Part shown: positions 1 to 10,762 of the stretch, in pieces
Layout: each line of letters opens with the position of its first letter
How positions within the stretch are numbered: the stretch's first letter is position 1
Assembly (NCBI GenBank): GCA_021299735.1
Contig: JAJTEM010000007.1
Coordinates: forward strand, 1-64,000
From: Burkholderiales bacterium
GTDB taxonomy: Bacteria > Pseudomonadota > Gammaproteobacteria > Burkholderiales > Burkholderiaceae_B
Direction of reading: 5' to 3'
DNA length: 64,000 nucleotides
Translations under genes and position numbers: made by a program
Notes under the pieces: generated by a model
What the model was told of the DNA's origin: nothing
Seen by the model: only the letters and a program-made list of their open reading frames with translations
Database searches by the model: none

Positions 1-47
1 TTGGGTTCAGGCTTGGGTTCAGGCTTGGGTTCAGGCTTGGGTTCAGG
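1..47. repeat. 12-bp tandem repeat coding for PEPK units
   Basis: Four near-perfect copies of TTGGGTTCAGGC lie head to tail. Read on the minus strand they encode Pro-Glu-Pro-Lys repeats in the linker of the DedD-like protein. The array may continue beyond the left edge. Such in-frame repeats are prone to length variation between strains. Confidence 0.9.
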
Positions 48-380
48 TTCCGGAATTACAGGCGCTGGCTCTGAAACTGGGTCAACAGGAGCAATTGCCA
101 CCTCTTGATCCTGAGTAGCTTGAGGTGCTTCAATTTTCGGCTGATCGGGAGCTTGGGCGCCCTGCGAAGGAATTTCAGCAGATGGGCGCTCGGGCACCAC
201 AAGCTCGATGTCGCTGCTTGATTGAGATGGCTCGTTTTCAACCAAAGCCGGTACAATGATGATGGCCGCCAGAAAAAGCGCGATAGAGCCCACCAACCGC
301 CTTCTGGATCTGCGTTTTAACTCATCAACCGGATCGTTGTTGACTTTGTTCTTGGCAGTAGAACGCGAATTTGAACTCAC
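1..380 (-). CDS. DedD/SPOR-type cell-envelope protein, N-terminal part only
   Basis: The gene runs off the left edge; only the first 126 codons are visible. I place the start at a GTG at 380, preceded by AGGAG with a 5-nt spacer. The protein has a short basic cytoplasmic N-terminus (KRRSRRR), one membrane segment at about residues 33-46 (ending IIIVPAL), and then a long acidic, Pro-rich stretch ending in PEPK repeats. A single N-terminal anchor followed by a Pro/Glu-rich linker directly downstream of folC is the usual setting of DedD-like septal proteins with a C-terminal peptidoglycan-binding SPOR domain. That domain lies outside the window, so the family is inferred from architecture and synteny. 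Confidence 0.75.
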   Translation of the reverse strand, partial: MSSNSRSTAKNKVNNDPVDELKRRSRRRLVGSIALFLAAIIIVPALVENEPSQSSSDIELVVPERPSAEIPSQGAQAPDQPKIEAPQATQDQEVAIAPVDPVSEPAPVIPEPEPKPEPKPEPKPEP

Positions 381-397
381 CTGCACTCCTGAGAAAA

Positions 398-1804
398 TTA
401 ACCGGGACGTTTTCGAAGGGCTTCCTTCGCCTGCATGGCCTGCGCCACAACATGGAAGGATCCAAAAACGAGGATTCTATCATTGGGCGGCACCGCAGAA
501 GTGACCACTGCATACGCTTGGCTCACACTCTCGTAGCTCTGCACGCTTTTTTCTGGTGGCTGCTTGGCAATTCCACCTTTGGCCAGTGCCTGAGAATTGG
601 CAGCCCAATCAAACGGAGCGGAATCTACACCAGCCAGTTCAAGTTGTTGCTGCAATTGTGCAGTGCTTCTACCCCGGTCACCATCAAGTGGCACCAGGTG
701 CCAGTGATCTACCCTGTCTTTCAAGGCCTTCACCACTTCAACAGCGTCTTTGTCGGCCAACATCCCGAAAATACAATGGGTGTAGGGGAAAAAACCCATG
801 TTGTCGAGGCTTTCACGCAAATGCGCAGCCGCATGAGGATTATGGCCCACATCCAAAACCACGGTGGGTTGACCAGGCAGCACCTGGAAACGTCCGGGCC
901 ACTCAACCAGCAAAAAACCTTGCCGTATTGACTGTGCCGGAACCGGCAACCGATCGCGAACTGCCTCAAGCGCAGCCAAGGCTGCAGAAGCATTCAACAA
1001 CTGGTTGGTACCGCGCAAAGCTGGGTAAGCCAGGGCAGCCCGGCGCATAGTGCGCCCGCCATAAGCCCATTGTTGCTTGTCGCCACTATAGTTGTAATCG
1101 CGCGCAAACAACCAAAGATCGGCACCAATTGAATTGGCATGATCAATAACACTTTGCGGCGGCTTGGGGTCGCCCACAATTGCAGGTTTGCCTGCACGGA
1201 AAATACCCGCCTTTTCACGACCGATGCTTTCACGGTCAGGGCCTAAAAAGGCTTGGTGATCAAGATCTACGCTGGTGCAAATTGCACAATCAGTGTCAAA
1301 AATGTTCACTGCATCCAGCCTGCCACCCAGGCCCACTTCCAGAATTACTGCATCCAGATCAAGCCGAGAGAACACCAAGGCCACTGCCAGTGTGGTGAAC
1401 TCAAAGTAAGTCAGGGAAATGCCAGTTGCGGTGCGTGCTTTCTCCACCTGCTCAAACGCAGAGATCAATTCTGGCTCGCTCACCTCGGCACCGTTAATAC
1501 GTGCACGTTCAGTGAAGCGAATTAGATGGGGCGAGGTGTACATGCCCACCTTGTAGCCCGCCTGAATCAAAATGCTTTCCAGCATGGCGCAGGTTGAACC
1601 CTTGCCATTCGTGCCTGCCACGGTAAACACCAAGCCATTCAAGGCAAAGCCCATGTGTTGCTGAACCACTTTCAGCCGGTCCAGCCCCATGTCGATTGGC
1701 TTGCTGTGAATTGATTCCAGGTAAGCCAGCCACTGATTCAGTGTTGCGTCAGTTGCCGGCTTATTTGGCTTGGAGGGATTTGCTTGGGGTACTGCTTGAT
1801 TCAT
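398..1804 (-). CDS. folC: Bifunctional dihydrofolate synthase / folylpolyglutamate synthase
   Basis: Adds L-glutamate to dihydropteroate and then to tetrahydrofolate in the cytoplasm using ATP, completing folate biosynthesis and retaining the cofactor. The 468-residue product has the Mur-ligase-type ATP loop AGTNGKGST near residue 63, and a C-terminal ligase domain with DVGHNPHA. Length is a little above the family's roughly 420-440 because of a hydrophilic N-terminal extension (residues 1-20). It lies 8 bp downstream of accD, matching the common proteobacterial accD-folC-dedD order. Recognition is firm; the exact N-terminus is less certain. Confidence 0.95.
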   Translation of the reverse strand: MNQAVPQANPSKPNKPATDATLNQWLAYLESIHSKPIDMGLDRLKVVQQHMGFALNGLVFTVAGTNGKGSTCAMLESILIQAGYKVGMYTSPHLIRFTERARINGAEVSEPELISAFEQVEKARTATGISLTYFEFTTLAVALVFSRLDLDAVILEVGLGGRLDAVNIFDTDCAICTSVDLDHQAFLGPDRESIGREKAGIFRAGKPAIVGDPKPPQSVIDHANSIGADLWLFARDYNYSGDKQQWAYGGRTMRRAALAYPALRGTNQLLNASAALAALEAVRDRLPVPAQSIRQGFLLVEWPGRFQVLPGQPTVVLDVGHNPHAAAHLRESLDNMGFFPYTHCIFGMLADKDAVEVVKALKDRVDHWHLVPLDGDRGRSTAQLQQQLELAGVDSAPFDWAANSQALAKGGIAKQPPEKSVQSYESVSQAYAVVTSAVPPNDRILVFGSFHVVAQAMQAKEALRKRPG

Positions 1805-1812
1805 GGGTGTAT

Positions 1813-2691
1813 TCAGGCCGCTTGGTCGATCTGCTTTTTCATTAACAAAGCCAAAAGGCTCGCCAGTGTTTTCTTCATTTCACGGCGATCGACAATGCAA
1901 TCCACCGCGCCTTTTTCCATCAAAAATTCTGCACGCTGAAAACCTTCAGGCAAAGTTTGGCGAACAGTTTGTTCAATCACTCGGGGGCCAGCAAAGCCGA
2001 TCAAGGCCTTGGGCTCGGCCACCACAACATCGCCCAAAAAGGCAAAACTGGCCGACACACCGCCCATAGTAGGATCAGTCAACACTGAAATGTAAGGGAG
2101 CTTGGCCTGGCTTAATCTGGCCAACATGGCTGAAGTTTTCGCCATTTGCATGAGCGACCCCAGGCCCTCCTGCATACGCGCACCACCCGAGGCTGCAATG
2201 CTGATGAAAGGCACATTCGCATCGAGTGCCGCCTGAACGCCACGGCAGAAACGCTCACCCACCACCGAGCCCATAGAGCCGCCCATGAACTCGAATTCAA
2301 AACAGGCAATTACCACTTCCAGGCCATTCATGGTGCCTTTCTGAACCACCAAAGCATCAGTTTCGCCGGTGGCTTCTTTGGCCTCATTCAAACGCGCCGT
2401 GTAGCTTTTGCTGTCCTTGAATTTCAGAGTGTCCATGGGCAACACTTCGCGCCCAATTTCCACACGCTCATCATTGTCGAACAACAAATTCAAACGCTCA
2501 CGCGAGCCAATCCGCATGTGGTAGGTGCACGAGGGGCACACCATGGCATTGTTGACCAGGTCGTTTTGATAAAGCACGGCATCGCAGCTTTTACATTTCG
2601 CCCAAATACCCTCAGGAACGCTTTTTTTAGCCGCGTCGCCGGGTGTTTTTGAGGAAATGCGCGGCGGAATAATTTTATCTAACCAACTCAT
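1813..2691 (-). CDS. accD: Acetyl-CoA carboxylase carboxyltransferase subunit beta
   Basis: Beta subunit of the carboxyltransferase that transfers the carboxyl group from carboxybiotin to acetyl-CoA, giving malonyl-CoA for fatty-acid synthesis; the partner AccA is not in this window. The 292 residues begin with the family zinc ribbon (CKSC near 33 and CPSC near 52), followed by the crotonase-like fold with the oxyanion-loop Gly pairs ([22 protein letters not shown]). Length is typical. It sits between trpA and folC, as in many beta- and gammaproteobacteria. Confidence 0.97.
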   Translation of the reverse strand: MSWLDKIIPPRISSKTPGDAAKKSVPEGIWAKCKSCDAVLYQNDLVNNAMVCPSCTYHMRIGSRERLNLLFDNDERVEIGREVLPMDTLKFKDSKSYTARLNEAKEATGETDALVVQKGTMNGLEVVIACFEFEFMGGSMGSVVGERFCRGVQAALDANVPFISIAASGGARMQEGLGSLMQMAKTSAMLARLSQAKLPYISVLTDPTMGGVSASFAFLGDVVVAEPKALIGFAGPRVIEQTVRQTLPEGFQRAEFLMEKGAVDCIVDRREMKKTLASLLALLMKKQIDQAA

Positions 2692-2724
2692 ACACTTTCC
2701 CTTGCTGAGGATTTCTTTTCGAAG

Positions 2725-3540
2725 TTATTGTTTCGCGCCGAATTGCGCATCAAGCGCAGCACGAATTGGAGCAATGAACTTGCCCGCCAAAGCGGCTGCC
2801 TCTTGTGGGCTACCTGCTTCTAAAAACTGAATTAATGCAGAACCGATCACAACGGCATCTGCAGACTGCGCAACGCGGCAGGCTGATTCTGCATCGCGAA
2901 TGCCAAAACCCACACCCACCGGCACGTCGGTGAATTTGCGAATAGTGGGCAACTTGGAGCTAACCTCGGCTGCATTCAGGTTTTGTGCACCAGTAACACC
3001 CTTAAGCGACACGTAATAAACATAACCACTGGCCGCTTTCGCCACTTTTTCAATGCGTTCATCCGACGAGGTGGGTGCCAGCAAAAATATTGGGTCAAGA
3101 TTAGCCGCACGCAGGTATTTGGAGAATTCAATAGACTCCTCGGGCGGATAATCAACTACCAACACACCATCCACCCCGGCCTTTTTTGCCTCAGATACAT
3201 ACTTCTCAACACCCATGCGCTCAATCGGGTTGGCATAACCCATCAGCACGATTGGAGTGTGCTGATTGGTTTGGCGAAACTCGGCCACGTAATCAAGAAT
3301 TTTCCGGGAGGTAATGCCCTTTTCCAAGGCGCGCTCACTGGAACGCTGAATGACGGGGCCGTCTGCCATGGGGTCGGAAAACGGCACGCCCAACTCGATC
3401 ACATCAGAACCCGCATTGGCCAGGGCATGCAGCATGGCCACGGTTTGACCCGGGTCGGGATCACCACCGGTTACGAATGGAATCAGGCCCTTGCGGCCTT
3501 CTTCTTTCAACTTTGCAAATACAGCTTTGATTCTTGACAT
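2725..3540 (-). CDS. trpA: Tryptophan synthase alpha chain
   Basis: TIM-barrel subunit that cleaves indole-3-glycerol phosphate into indole and glyceraldehyde-3-phosphate; indole is channelled to TrpB. The catalytic Glu is visible in [11 protein letters not shown] and the catalytic Asp follows in DPMADGP. The phosphate-binding region GFGIRD is near residue 212. Length 271 is standard. It follows trpB with a 15-bp gap, so both chains are likely co-translated from one message for the alpha2-beta2 complex. Confidence 0.97.
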   Translation of the reverse strand: MSRIKAVFAKLKEEGRKGLIPFVTGGDPDPGQTVAMLHALANAGSDVIELGVPFSDPMADGPVIQRSSERALEKGITSRKILDYVAEFRQTNQHTPIVLMGYANPIERMGVEKYVSEAKKAGVDGVLVVDYPPEESIEFSKYLRAANLDPIFLLAPTSSDERIEKVAKAASGYVYYVSLKGVTGAQNLNAAEVSSKLPTIRKFTDVPVGVGFGIRDAESACRVAQSADAVVIGSALIQFLEAGSPQEAAALAGKFIAPIRAALDAQFGAKQ

Positions 3541-3555
3541 GATTTTGATCGAAAT

Positions 3556-4809
3556 TTATTTCTTGTTGCAGGCCATTTCCGCGCCTGTTTTACAATCGGG
3601 GTGGCAATAAAACTCGGCACCACTAAGGCGCGCCACGGTGTGCATGTCTTTGTCGCCACGACCCGACAAATTCACCAGAATCACTTTGTCTTTAGGCAGG
3701 GTTTTGGCCAGCTTCGCTGCATGCGCCAAGGCATGGCTGCTTTCAAGCGCTGGAATGATACCTTCAATTCGGCAACACTGGTGGAAGGCCTCAAGCGCCT
3801 CGGCATCGGTAATGCCCACATATTCAGCGCGGCCAGAATCTTTCAGCCATGCATGCTCTGGGCCAACTCCTGGGTAATCCAGGCCTGCGGAAACAGAATG
3901 GGTTTCAATAATTTGACCATCTTCGCTTTGCAGCAGGTAGGTTCGGTTGCCGTGCAATACGCCCGGAGTTCCTGCACTAAGGGATGCGGCGTGCTTGCCT
4001 GTGGCTATGCCCTCGCCTGCGGCCTCGACACCAATCAGCTTTACGCCGTCTACGTTCAAGTAGGGGTAAAAAATACCCATGGCGTTTGAACCACCACCCA
4101 CGCAAGCCAATACGTAATCAGGCTGCTTGCCCACCATGGCTGGCATTTGCTGAATGCATTCGCGGCCAATTACGCTTTGGAAGTCGCGAACCAGCATGGG
4201 GTACGGGTGTGGGCCAGCCACCGTGCCAATAATATAAAAGGTATCTTCCACATTGGTTACCCAATCGCGCATGGCTTCATTCAATGCATCTTTCAGGGTT
4301 TTGGAACCGGAAGTAACTGGAATAACCTCAGCACCCAACAGCTTCATGCGGAACACGTTTTGCGCTTGGCGAGCAACATCTTCCTGGCCCATGTACACCA
4401 CACACTTCATGCCGTAGCGCGCAGCCACTGTGGCCGTGGCCACGCCGTGCTGGCCTGCACCAGTTTCAGCAATTACGCGGGGCTTGCCCATGCGCTTGGC
4501 CAACATGGCTTGCCCTATGCAATTGTTCACCTTGTGGGCACCGGTGTGGTTCAGGTCTTCGCGTTTGAAGTAAATTTGAGCGCCACCCACCAAATCGGAC
4601 CAGCGCTTGGCGTGGTAAATGGGGCTGGGGCGACCCACAAAATGTTTCAGTTCGCTTTCAAACTCTGCCAAAAATTCGGGGTCGTTTTGGTAGTGTGCGT
4701 AGACACTTTTCAGTTCGTCCAGGGCGTGAACCAGTGTTTCAGATACAAATGTGCCGCCGTATGGGCCAAAATGACCGGTGGCGTCTGGAAATTCATAGGG
4801 TTTGTTCAT
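3556..4809 (-). CDS. trpB: Tryptophan synthase beta chain
   Basis: PLP enzyme condensing indole with L-serine to form tryptophan. The PLP lysine is in GAHKVNN and the phosphate-binding glycine loop is GGGSNAMG. At 417 residues it is the usual length for the TrpB1 type. It lies 23 bp downstream of trpF and just upstream of trpA. The C-terminus carries a short extra tail with two Cys (CHPDCK), which is slightly unusual but does not affect the assignment. Confidence 0.97.
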   Translation of the reverse strand: MNKPYEFPDATGHFGPYGGTFVSETLVHALDELKSVYAHYQNDPEFLAEFESELKHFVGRPSPIYHAKRWSDLVGGAQIYFKREDLNHTGAHKVNNCIGQAMLAKRMGKPRVIAETGAGQHGVATATVAARYGMKCVVYMGQEDVARQAQNVFRMKLLGAEVIPVTSGSKTLKDALNEAMRDWVTNVEDTFYIIGTVAGPHPYPMLVRDFQSVIGRECIQQMPAMVGKQPDYVLACVGGGSNAMGIFYPYLNVDGVKLIGVEAAGEGIATGKHAASLSAGTPGVLHGNRTYLLQSEDGQIIETHSVSAGLDYPGVGPEHAWLKDSGRAEYVGITDAEALEAFHQCCRIEGIIPALESSHALAHAAKLAKTLPKDKVILVNLSGRGDKDMHTVARLSGAEFYCHPDCKTGAEMACNKK

Positions 4810-4832
4810 GATGCTGCTCTATCTGGGTTCAC

Positions 4833-5468
4833 TTACAACAGCCCTGCATCGGCCTTTTGAACCGCTTTGCAGAACATTTCAATTTTCTCGATACTCTTCA
4901 CGCCGCGCGCCGACTCAATCCCGCTGGACACGTCGACACCATAGGGACGCAGACCATGAATGGCCTGCTCAACATTGCTTGTATCCAATCCCCCGGATAA
5001 TACCAAAGCCTGCTTCAGTTCACCCGCTTTGGGCAGCAAAGACCAGTCAAAAGTATGCCCCGTTCCACCATACGCTTCGCTCCATGAATCCACAAGCAGC
5101 GCTTGCGCAGTTTGAAATCGCAAGCTTTCGGCAAGAAGGTCAACGCCAGCCTTCATGCGAATGGCTTTGATGTAAGGGCGTTTAAAACTGTCGCAGTACT
5201 CTGGGGTTTCATCGCCATGAAACTGTAACAGCACGTTTGGAATTTCTTCGATCACTGAAATAACGAAATCAGCCTGCGGATTAACAAACAAGGCAACCGG
5301 GGTTTGCCAAGCACCCAAACAGCGTGCAAGTACAGCAGCCTGCTTCACCTCCACATGGCGTGGCGAAGGCGGATAAAACACAAAACCCACTGCATCCGCG
5401 CCAGCCCATGTGGCCGCGCGCACTGTGTCTTCGGTTTGAAAGCCACACAATTTGATTCGGGTTCTCAT
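4833..5468 (-). CDS. trpF: Phosphoribosylanthranilate isomerase
   Basis: Amadori isomerase of tryptophan biosynthesis, converting N-(5-phosphoribosyl)anthranilate to 1-(o-carboxyphenylamino)-1-deoxyribulose 5-phosphate. The general-base Cys is in IKLCGFQ (residue 8) and the acid Asp in VDVSSGIE near residue 175. It is a stand-alone gene, not fused to trpC. Its ATG overlaps the truA stop codon by 4 bp (ATGA), which fixes the start and suggests translational coupling. Confidence 0.96.
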   Translation of the reverse strand: MRTRIKLCGFQTEDTVRAATWAGADAVGFVFYPPSPRHVEVKQAAVLARCLGAWQTPVALFVNPQADFVISVIEEIPNVLLQFHGDETPEYCDSFKRPYIKAIRMKAGVDLLAESLRFQTAQALLVDSWSEAYGGTGHTFDWSLLPKAGELKQALVLSGGLDTSNVEQAIHGLRPYGVDVSSGIESARGVKSIEKIEMFCKAVQKADAGLL

Positions 5469-6229
5469 GTAAACAGTTCCTGTATTCCGTATTGCTCCGG
5501 GTACTCAATATTCCACAAACTCAAGCCTTGCGCCGGGTACGTTTTTGCCGCCAGGCTTCGGTTTCTGGATTCCAGAACATTCTTCAACCATCCCTCGGTT
5601 TGCCTGTGCTGCCCTACCTCCATCAAGCTACCCATCAGGTTTCTCACCATGTGGTGCAAAAACGCATTGCCATGAATCTCGAAATAACAGTGGTCGGGTG
5701 CTTCAATCAGGTTTAAAGCATACAAAGTGCGCACCGGGCTGGCTGCCTGGCACTGTGAGGCGCGAAACGCGCTGAAATCGTGCGTACCTAACAAGCAAGC
5801 CGCTGCGCGTCGCATGGCGGCCAAATCAAGTGGGTAATGCACCCAGGTCATGAAACGTTTGAAGGGGTCCCGAACGGGCGCACTGTAAAAATAGTAGCGA
5901 TAAGTTCTTGATACCGCGGTGAAACGTGCATGAAAACTGAAATCAAGCTGCCTTGCACCCTGCACTGAAATGGTGGGTGGCAAACTGTTGTTAACGCCTT
6001 TCACCCAGGCGGTCAATGGCCTGTCGGCTGTTGTGTCGAAGTGCACTACCTGCTGGCGCGCATGCACACCAGTATCAGTTCGGCCCGCACAAATTAGGGT
6101 AACCGGTTCGTGAGCAATGGCCTCAATCGCCTTGGTCAGGCAATCCTGAACTGTGCGGCCGTGGGGTTGGGTTTGCCAGCCCTCGAACTCATGACCATCG
6201 TAGCTCAGGCCCAGGGCCACCCTGTTCAT
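5465..6229 (-). CDS. truA: tRNA pseudouridine(38-40) synthase
   Basis: Isomerises uridines 38, 39 and 40 in the anticodon arm of tRNAs. The catalytic Asp lies in the family motif CAGRTDTGVHA near residue 52. Length 254 is typical. It sits between fimV and trpF, a frequent arrangement in Betaproteobacteria, and starts immediately after the fimV stop codon, so it is probably read from the same transcript. Confidence 0.96.
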   Translation of the reverse strand: MNRVALGLSYDGHEFEGWQTQPHGRTVQDCLTKAIEAIAHEPVTLICAGRTDTGVHARQQVVHFDTTADRPLTAWVKGVNNSLPPTISVQGARQLDFSFHARFTAVSRTYRYYFYSAPVRDPFKRFMTWVHYPLDLAAMRRAAACLLGTHDFSAFRASQCQAASPVRTLYALNLIEAPDHCYFEIHGNAFLHHMVRNLMGSLMEVGQHRQTEGWLKNVLESRNRSLAAKTYPAQGLSLWNIEYPEQYGIQELFT

Positions 6230-8413
6230 TTAATTCAAAGTGGCCAAAAGTGCCTTGGCCTTGCGCACCTGGTCTGCGTCGCCTTTTTTCACGATTTCGT
6301 TCAAAAGCTCCTTGGCGCCGTCTGCATCACCAATTTCAACATAAGCGCCCGCCAAATCCAGCTTGGTGGCAACCTCTTGCCAAGTGACGTCATCGACTTT
6401 TTGGGTTGGAACATCGACATCCAGTTCTATCTTTTCTTCAGAATCGGCTGGCTGATTTTTAGCATTACTCTCAGGTGAATCAACTGCATCCTTCGATTGA
6501 GTCTCCACAAGATCATCAAAGGCCGAGGATGCATCGAAATCAACATCCGCATCAACCTTCGCGGGCTGCCTGCGCAATTCCTCAAGCTCTTCCTGAGCGG
6601 CCAGTGTGCCTTTCTCTATATCCTCAAGGTCATCAAGAATTGAACCTGTTCGAGCTTCGGTTACCTCGTCTTCAGGGAAATCCAGTGTTACTTCATCATT
6701 CGATATTGCATCTTGTTGTGGCGGTACCTCATCGGATATCTCATTGAATTCCGGAATAACACTGGCAGGTATTTCTGGCTCTGCTTTCACATCAAGCGTG
6801 GCTGCAATTGGCTGTGTAAGCCCAGCGGGGTCAGCCTGCTTTGCTCGATCGTTCAAAACCTCGTCCAGATCAAAGTCCGAATTTTCTGCTTTGTCGAGTT
6901 TGCTGGCGCGTTCGGCTGCAATCGCAGTGCTGGCTGCGGCGATGGCTTCATCAAATTCATTCACTTCACTGAAGGACGAATCACTTTCCGGCGCGAACTC
7001 ATCTTCAGTTTTCTCGGCTTTGTTCTTGCGTGCGCGAGCAATTAACAGAAGCACCAGCAACACAGCCAAGCCACCAGCACCCGCCAAAACCCAGGGTAGC
7101 CAGTCAAAAGGTGGCTCATCGGCAGGCGTTTTTACACTTTCGGCGCCGGCGGGGGGCGCTTCGCTGGCTAAAGGTGCTTCAAGCGCTGGTGGCTCAGCAG
7201 TGCTGTTGTCCTGCGACAGGGTTTCCGAGGGCAACTCAACCGCAGCAGGCTCCGCTGTGTCTATTGGGGCTGGCGTATCAGTAACCGAGGGTACTGCCTG
7301 CTCGCTGCCGAGATCTTTTTGCATGTCGAGTAGGCGCTGCAAATCACTGACGTTTTTTTCAAGCAGCGCGATTCGCTCGTTGGCTTCAGCCAAAGCCTTG
7401 TTTTTAGCCAACAGCTCCTCTGCGCTGGCATCAGCGCTGCTTGCGCCTTGGGCTGCCCCGGGCGCTATCTGCAAACGATCAGCTGTTACAGCTGCTCCGG
7501 CCTTCGGCGCCTGTTCTTGGGGGGTAATACTACCTTGGGTGCTGGACGAACCAGCCGTAGAAACTTGCTTATCGACAGTCAATAGACCAATTTGGCGTGC
7601 ATAGGCTGAATAAACATTCCTATCGTCGTTTTCAGCAAGAATTAGCAAAGCCTCTTTGCTATTGCGAGCTCGTAAAACCGAACGATTCGGAACCTGAATT
7701 TGGGCGCCTTCACGAATCAGGTGAACGCTGCCATTGATGAAAAGATCTCGGTTGGTCTCGTAAATTGCAGCCATGGCTTGGTTTAAGGTGACACCGTCAC
7801 CAACAAGCTGCATAGCCAACTCTGACAGGGTGTCTCCACGTTGAACATTCAAGGTGCCCGGCTTGGCTGACGCAGGTGTCTCTGGGGCAGCCGCCGAGGA
7901 GGCTGCCGTCGGCGGTTTGCGCGTTGTTGCTGCTTCAGGCGCAAGCGGTGGTGGCGTCATCGGTGGACGAATTTCAGGAAGACTCGCTGCAGGTTCAGTC
8001 GCCTTCGCCACGCCAGCAGGAATAGTTAGCGTGTATTCACGCGCTACTCGACCACCTGCCCACGTCAATTCAACCAAAGTATCAATAAAACCCGCTGGCA
8101 GAGGCTGAGAGGAAGTGATCTTGACCAATGCGGTGCCAGGCTGAGGCCCATCTTGCACAGTAAACTTCAGATTCTTCAGGTTTGGATCCATGCTGAGGCG
8201 GGCCGCTTTGAAAGCCTCTGCCGAGGCGAGCTTGGCCTGCAGGGAAGCACGTTCCTCTGGTAACACCAAATCAACCTGAATTTGTGCCAAAAAAGGCTCA
8301 CCGGCACCGGACAGCACTTCGAGCTTACCAAGCTGTGCCGCCTGCGCGAAGGAACTTGCCAACAAACCTGATGCAAAAACAAAGGGCAGAATCTTCTTTT
8401 TGGTATGCCTCAC
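6230..8413 (-). CDS. fimV: FimV/HubP-family polar inner-membrane protein
   Basis: A 727-residue protein with the FimV layout: signal peptide (residues 1-26), a conserved periplasmic domain (LGKLEVLSGAGEPFLAQI), a LysM peptidoglycan-binding domain near 188-245 (NVQRGDTLSELA), a predicted coiled coil near 335-365, one membrane segment near 440-460 (PWVLAGAGGLAVLLVLLLIA), then a long acidic cytoplasmic region and the C-terminal FimV helical domain (LDLAGAYVEIGDADGAKELL). In other bacteria FimV/HubP organises the cell pole, type IV pilus assembly and chemoreceptor placement. The function here is inferred from the family; no pilus genes are nearby. Confidence 0.93.
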   Translation of the reverse strand: MRHTKKKILPFVFASGLLASSFAQAAQLGKLEVLSGAGEPFLAQIQVDLVLPEERASLQAKLASAEAFKAARLSMDPNLKNLKFTVQDGPQPGTALVKITSSQPLPAGFIDTLVELTWAGGRVAREYTLTIPAGVAKATEPAASLPEIRPPMTPPPLAPEAATTRKPPTAASSAAAPETPASAKPGTLNVQRGDTLSELAMQLVGDGVTLNQAMAAIYETNRDLFINGSVHLIREGAQIQVPNRSVLRARNSKEALLILAENDDRNVYSAYARQIGLLTVDKQVSTAGSSSTQGSITPQEQAPKAGAAVTADRLQIAPGAAQGASSADASAEELLAKNKALAEANERIALLEKNVSDLQRLLDMQKDLGSEQAVPSVTDTPAPIDTAEPAAVELPSETLSQDNSTAEPPALEAPLASEAPPAGAESVKTPADEPPFDWLPWVLAGAGGLAVLLVLLLIARARKNKAEKTEDEFAPESDSSFSEVNEFDEAIAAASTAIAAERASKLDKAENSDFDLDEVLNDRAKQADPAGLTQPIAATLDVKAEPEIPASVIPEFNEISDEVPPQQDAISNDEVTLDFPEDEVTEARTGSILDDLEDIEKGTLAAQEELEELRRQPAKVDADVDFDASSAFDDLVETQSKDAVDSPESNAKNQPADSEEKIELDVDVPTQKVDDVTWQEVATKLDLAGAYVEIGDADGAKELLNEIVKKGDADQVRKAKALLATLN

Positions 8414-8477
8414 CCGTTTACTCCATGAATGTTCAAACCACCTTCGGCAGCTTTTTTAGGATCGATATTGATGCAGC

Positions 8478-9602
8478 TCAGCGTTCAATCAAAATACGCA
8501 GCATTCGGCGAAGTGGCTCGGCCGCTCCCCACAACAGCTGATCGCCCACTGTAAACGCGCTTAGGTATTCTCCACCCATGGCCATTTTCCGCAAACGGCC
8601 AACAGGCACTTGCATACGGCCTGTTACTGCGGCTGGGGTTAAATCGCGCATGGACGCCTCACGCTCGTTGGGAATCACTTTAACCCAATCATTCGCCTTG
8701 GCGAGCATGTCGTTAATTTCATTGAGGGGAATGTCTTGCTTCAGCTTTATTGTCAAGGCCTGCGAATGGCAGCGCATTGCACCAATACGAACGCACAAAC
8801 CATCTACTGGTACGGAACCTGGGGTTCCCATGGCTGGTTTACCCAAAATCTTGTTTGTCTCAGTGCCACCCTTCCATTCTTCTTTGGATTGGCCGTTGCC
8901 CAGGTCTTTGTCAATCCAGGGAATCAGGCTTCCGCCCAGCGGTACACCAAAGTTATCGGTTGGGTATGTGTCGGAATTAATATGCTGTGCCACCTTGCGA
9001 TCAATTTCGAGAATGGCGGAAGCAGGATCTGCCAACAAATCCTTAACTGCACCGTGAATGCTGCCCATTTGCGAGATCAGTTCACGCATGTTTTGAGCAC
9101 CAGCGCCCGAGGCTGCTTGGTAGGTCATGGAAGTAATCCACTCAACCTGATTGTTCTGGAACAATCCGCCCAAAGCCATCAACATCAGCGACACGGTGCA
9201 ATTACCGCCCACGTAGTTCTTGATGCCCTTGGTCAAGCCATCCTTGATCACGTTCATGTTCACCGGATCAAGAATGATGATCGCGTCGTCTTTCATGCGC
9301 AGGCTCGAAGCCGCATCAATCCAGTAACCATTCCAGCCAGCCTCGCGCAGCTTGGGAAACACCTCATTGGTGTAATCACCCCCCTGGCAAGTTAAGACCA
9401 CATCCATCTGCTTCAATGCATCAATGTTGTTTGCATCTTGCAACGGCGCAGCGTTGCCGGCGAATGCAGGCGCTTTGCCACCAGCATTCGAAGTGGAGAA
9501 AAAAATCGGCTCGAAATGCGCGAAATCATTCTCTTCCTGCATGCGTTGCATCAGCACAGAACCCACCATGCCACGCCATCCAACCAAACCAACTTTCAAC
9601 AT
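8478..9602 (-). CDS. asd: Aspartate-semialdehyde dehydrogenase
   Basis: Reduces L-aspartyl phosphate to aspartate semialdehyde with NADPH, the branch point for lysine/diaminopimelate, threonine and methionine. It has the N-terminal nucleotide loop [10 protein letters not shown] and the active-site Cys in [10 protein letters not shown] near residue 136. Length 374 fits the gram-negative class. It lies downstream of leuB and upstream of fimV, as in many Burkholderiales. Confidence 0.97.
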   Translation of the reverse strand: MLKVGLVGWRGMVGSVLMQRMQEENDFAHFEPIFFSTSNAGGKAPAFAGNAAPLQDANNIDALKQMDVVLTCQGGDYTNEVFPKLREAGWNGYWIDAASSLRMKDDAIIILDPVNMNVIKDGLTKGIKNYVGGNCTVSLMLMALGGLFQNNQVEWITSMTYQAASGAGAQNMRELISQMGSIHGAVKDLLADPASAILEIDRKVAQHINSDTYPTDNFGVPLGGSLIPWIDKDLGNGQSKEEWKGGTETNKILGKPAMGTPGSVPVDGLCVRIGAMRCHSQALTIKLKQDIPLNEINDMLAKANDWVKVIPNEREASMRDLTPAAVTGRMQVPVGRLRKMAMGGEYLSAFTVGDQLLWGAAEPLRRMLRILIER

Positions 9603-9647
9603 AAAAAACTCCGAGACTTTTAAATTCCTGAATGGCGATTCGCCCTT

Positions 9648-10739
9648 TCACTGCCTGGCCAGTGCTGCCACGATTGCATCACCCATACCTGCGGTACCCG
9701 TGCGCACCTTGCCCTCACGCCAAATGTCGCCAGTGCGCGGGCCAGTGGCCAATACACTTTTCACCGCGCTTTCAATGCGGTTGGCGTAATCTTCCAGGCC
9801 GAAGGTGTAGCGCAACATCATTGCGGCAGAAAGCACAGTGGCCATTGGATTCGCCAGGTCTTTTCCAGCGATGTCAGGTGCGGAACCATGAATCGGCTCA
9901 TACAAACCAAAATTCGTTTCATTCAGCGAGGCAGAAGGCAACATGCCAATCGAACCAGTCAACATGGACGCTTCGTCTGACAAAATATCACCGAACAGGT
10001 TACCCGTCACGATCACATCAAACTGCTTGGGGTTTTTCAACAACTGCATGGCGCAGTTGTCCACGTACATGTGGCTTAACTCAACATTGCTGTATTCCTT
10101 GCCCACTTCAGTCACAATATCGCGCCAAAACTGGGTTGTTTCCAACACGTTGGCTTTGTCAACCGAGCACAACTTTCCACCACGCTTTTGCGCAGCCTGA
10201 AAAGCCACATGCGCAATTCTACGAATTTCGGTTTCAGCGTAACGCATGGTGTCGAATGCTTCGCGCTCGCCCTTGAATGGGCCATCTTCGGCAATGCGAT
10301 TGCCACGTGGTGTGCCGAAGTAAATGTCACCAGTCAGTTCACGAACAATCAGAATATCCAAACCAGCCACAACCTCAGGCCGAAGGGTAGAGGCATCGGC
10401 CAGTTCTTCGTACACCATGGCGGGGCGGAAATTGGCGAACAGGTTCAGCGCTTTGCGAATGCCCAAAATAGCTTGCTCGGGGCGCAGGTGACGCGGCAAG
10501 GTATCTAGCGAGAAATCACCCACTGCACCAAACAGCACCGCATCGGAAGCTTTGGCCAATGCCACTGTTTCTTCGGGCAGCGGCACACCTTTTTCACGAT
10601 AAGCCACGCCACCAATCAGGGCATGTTCAAACTCAATGTTCAAGCCATCGGTTTTCAGTGCTTCAAGCACTTTCACGGCTTGCGCGGTAATTTCCGGGCC
10701 AATGCCGTCACCGGGCATTACGGCAATTTTCAAAGTCAT
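9648..10739 (-). CDS. leuB: 3-isopropylmalate dehydrogenase
   Basis: NAD-dependent oxidative decarboxylation of 3-isopropylmalate in leucine biosynthesis. Visible family signatures are the N-terminal [10 protein letters not shown], the substrate-binding region [10 protein letters not shown], and the metal/NAD-binding tail [16 protein letters not shown]. Length 363 is normal. It follows leuD by 23 bp and forms the end of the leuC-leuD-leuB block. Confidence 0.97.
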   Translation of the reverse strand: MTLKIAVMPGDGIGPEITAQAVKVLEALKTDGLNIEFEHALIGGVAYREKGVPLPEETVALAKASDAVLFGAVGDFSLDTLPRHLRPEQAILGIRKALNLFANFRPAMVYEELADASTLRPEVVAGLDILIVRELTGDIYFGTPRGNRIAEDGPFKGEREAFDTMRYAETEIRRIAHVAFQAAQKRGGKLCSVDKANVLETTQFWRDIVTEVGKEYSNVELSHMYVDNCAMQLLKNPKQFDVIVTGNLFGDILSDEASMLTGSIGMLPSASLNETNFGLYEPIHGSAPDIAGKDLANPMATVLSAAMMLRYTFGLEDYANRIESAVKSVLATGPRTGDIWREGKVRTGTAGMGDAIVAALARQ

Positions 10740-10762
10740 TCTGTTTCTCTGTTTGTTCTTGT

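Noticed and set aside
1-47. The 12-bp tandem array as a CRISPR or regulatory repeat
   Set aside because: Units are contiguous with no spacers and encode in-frame PEPK repeats of the DedD-like protein.
4147-4860. A 237-codon plus-strand open frame antisense to trpB
   Set aside because: The trpB frame is complete and highly conserved; the antisense translation is rich in Cys/His/Phe without any motif.
6606-7604. A long plus-strand open frame (332 codons) inside fimV
   Set aside because: It lies entirely antisense to a well-supported FimV, is dominated by Ser/Ala from the complement of low-complexity coding sequence, and has no ribosome site or family pattern.
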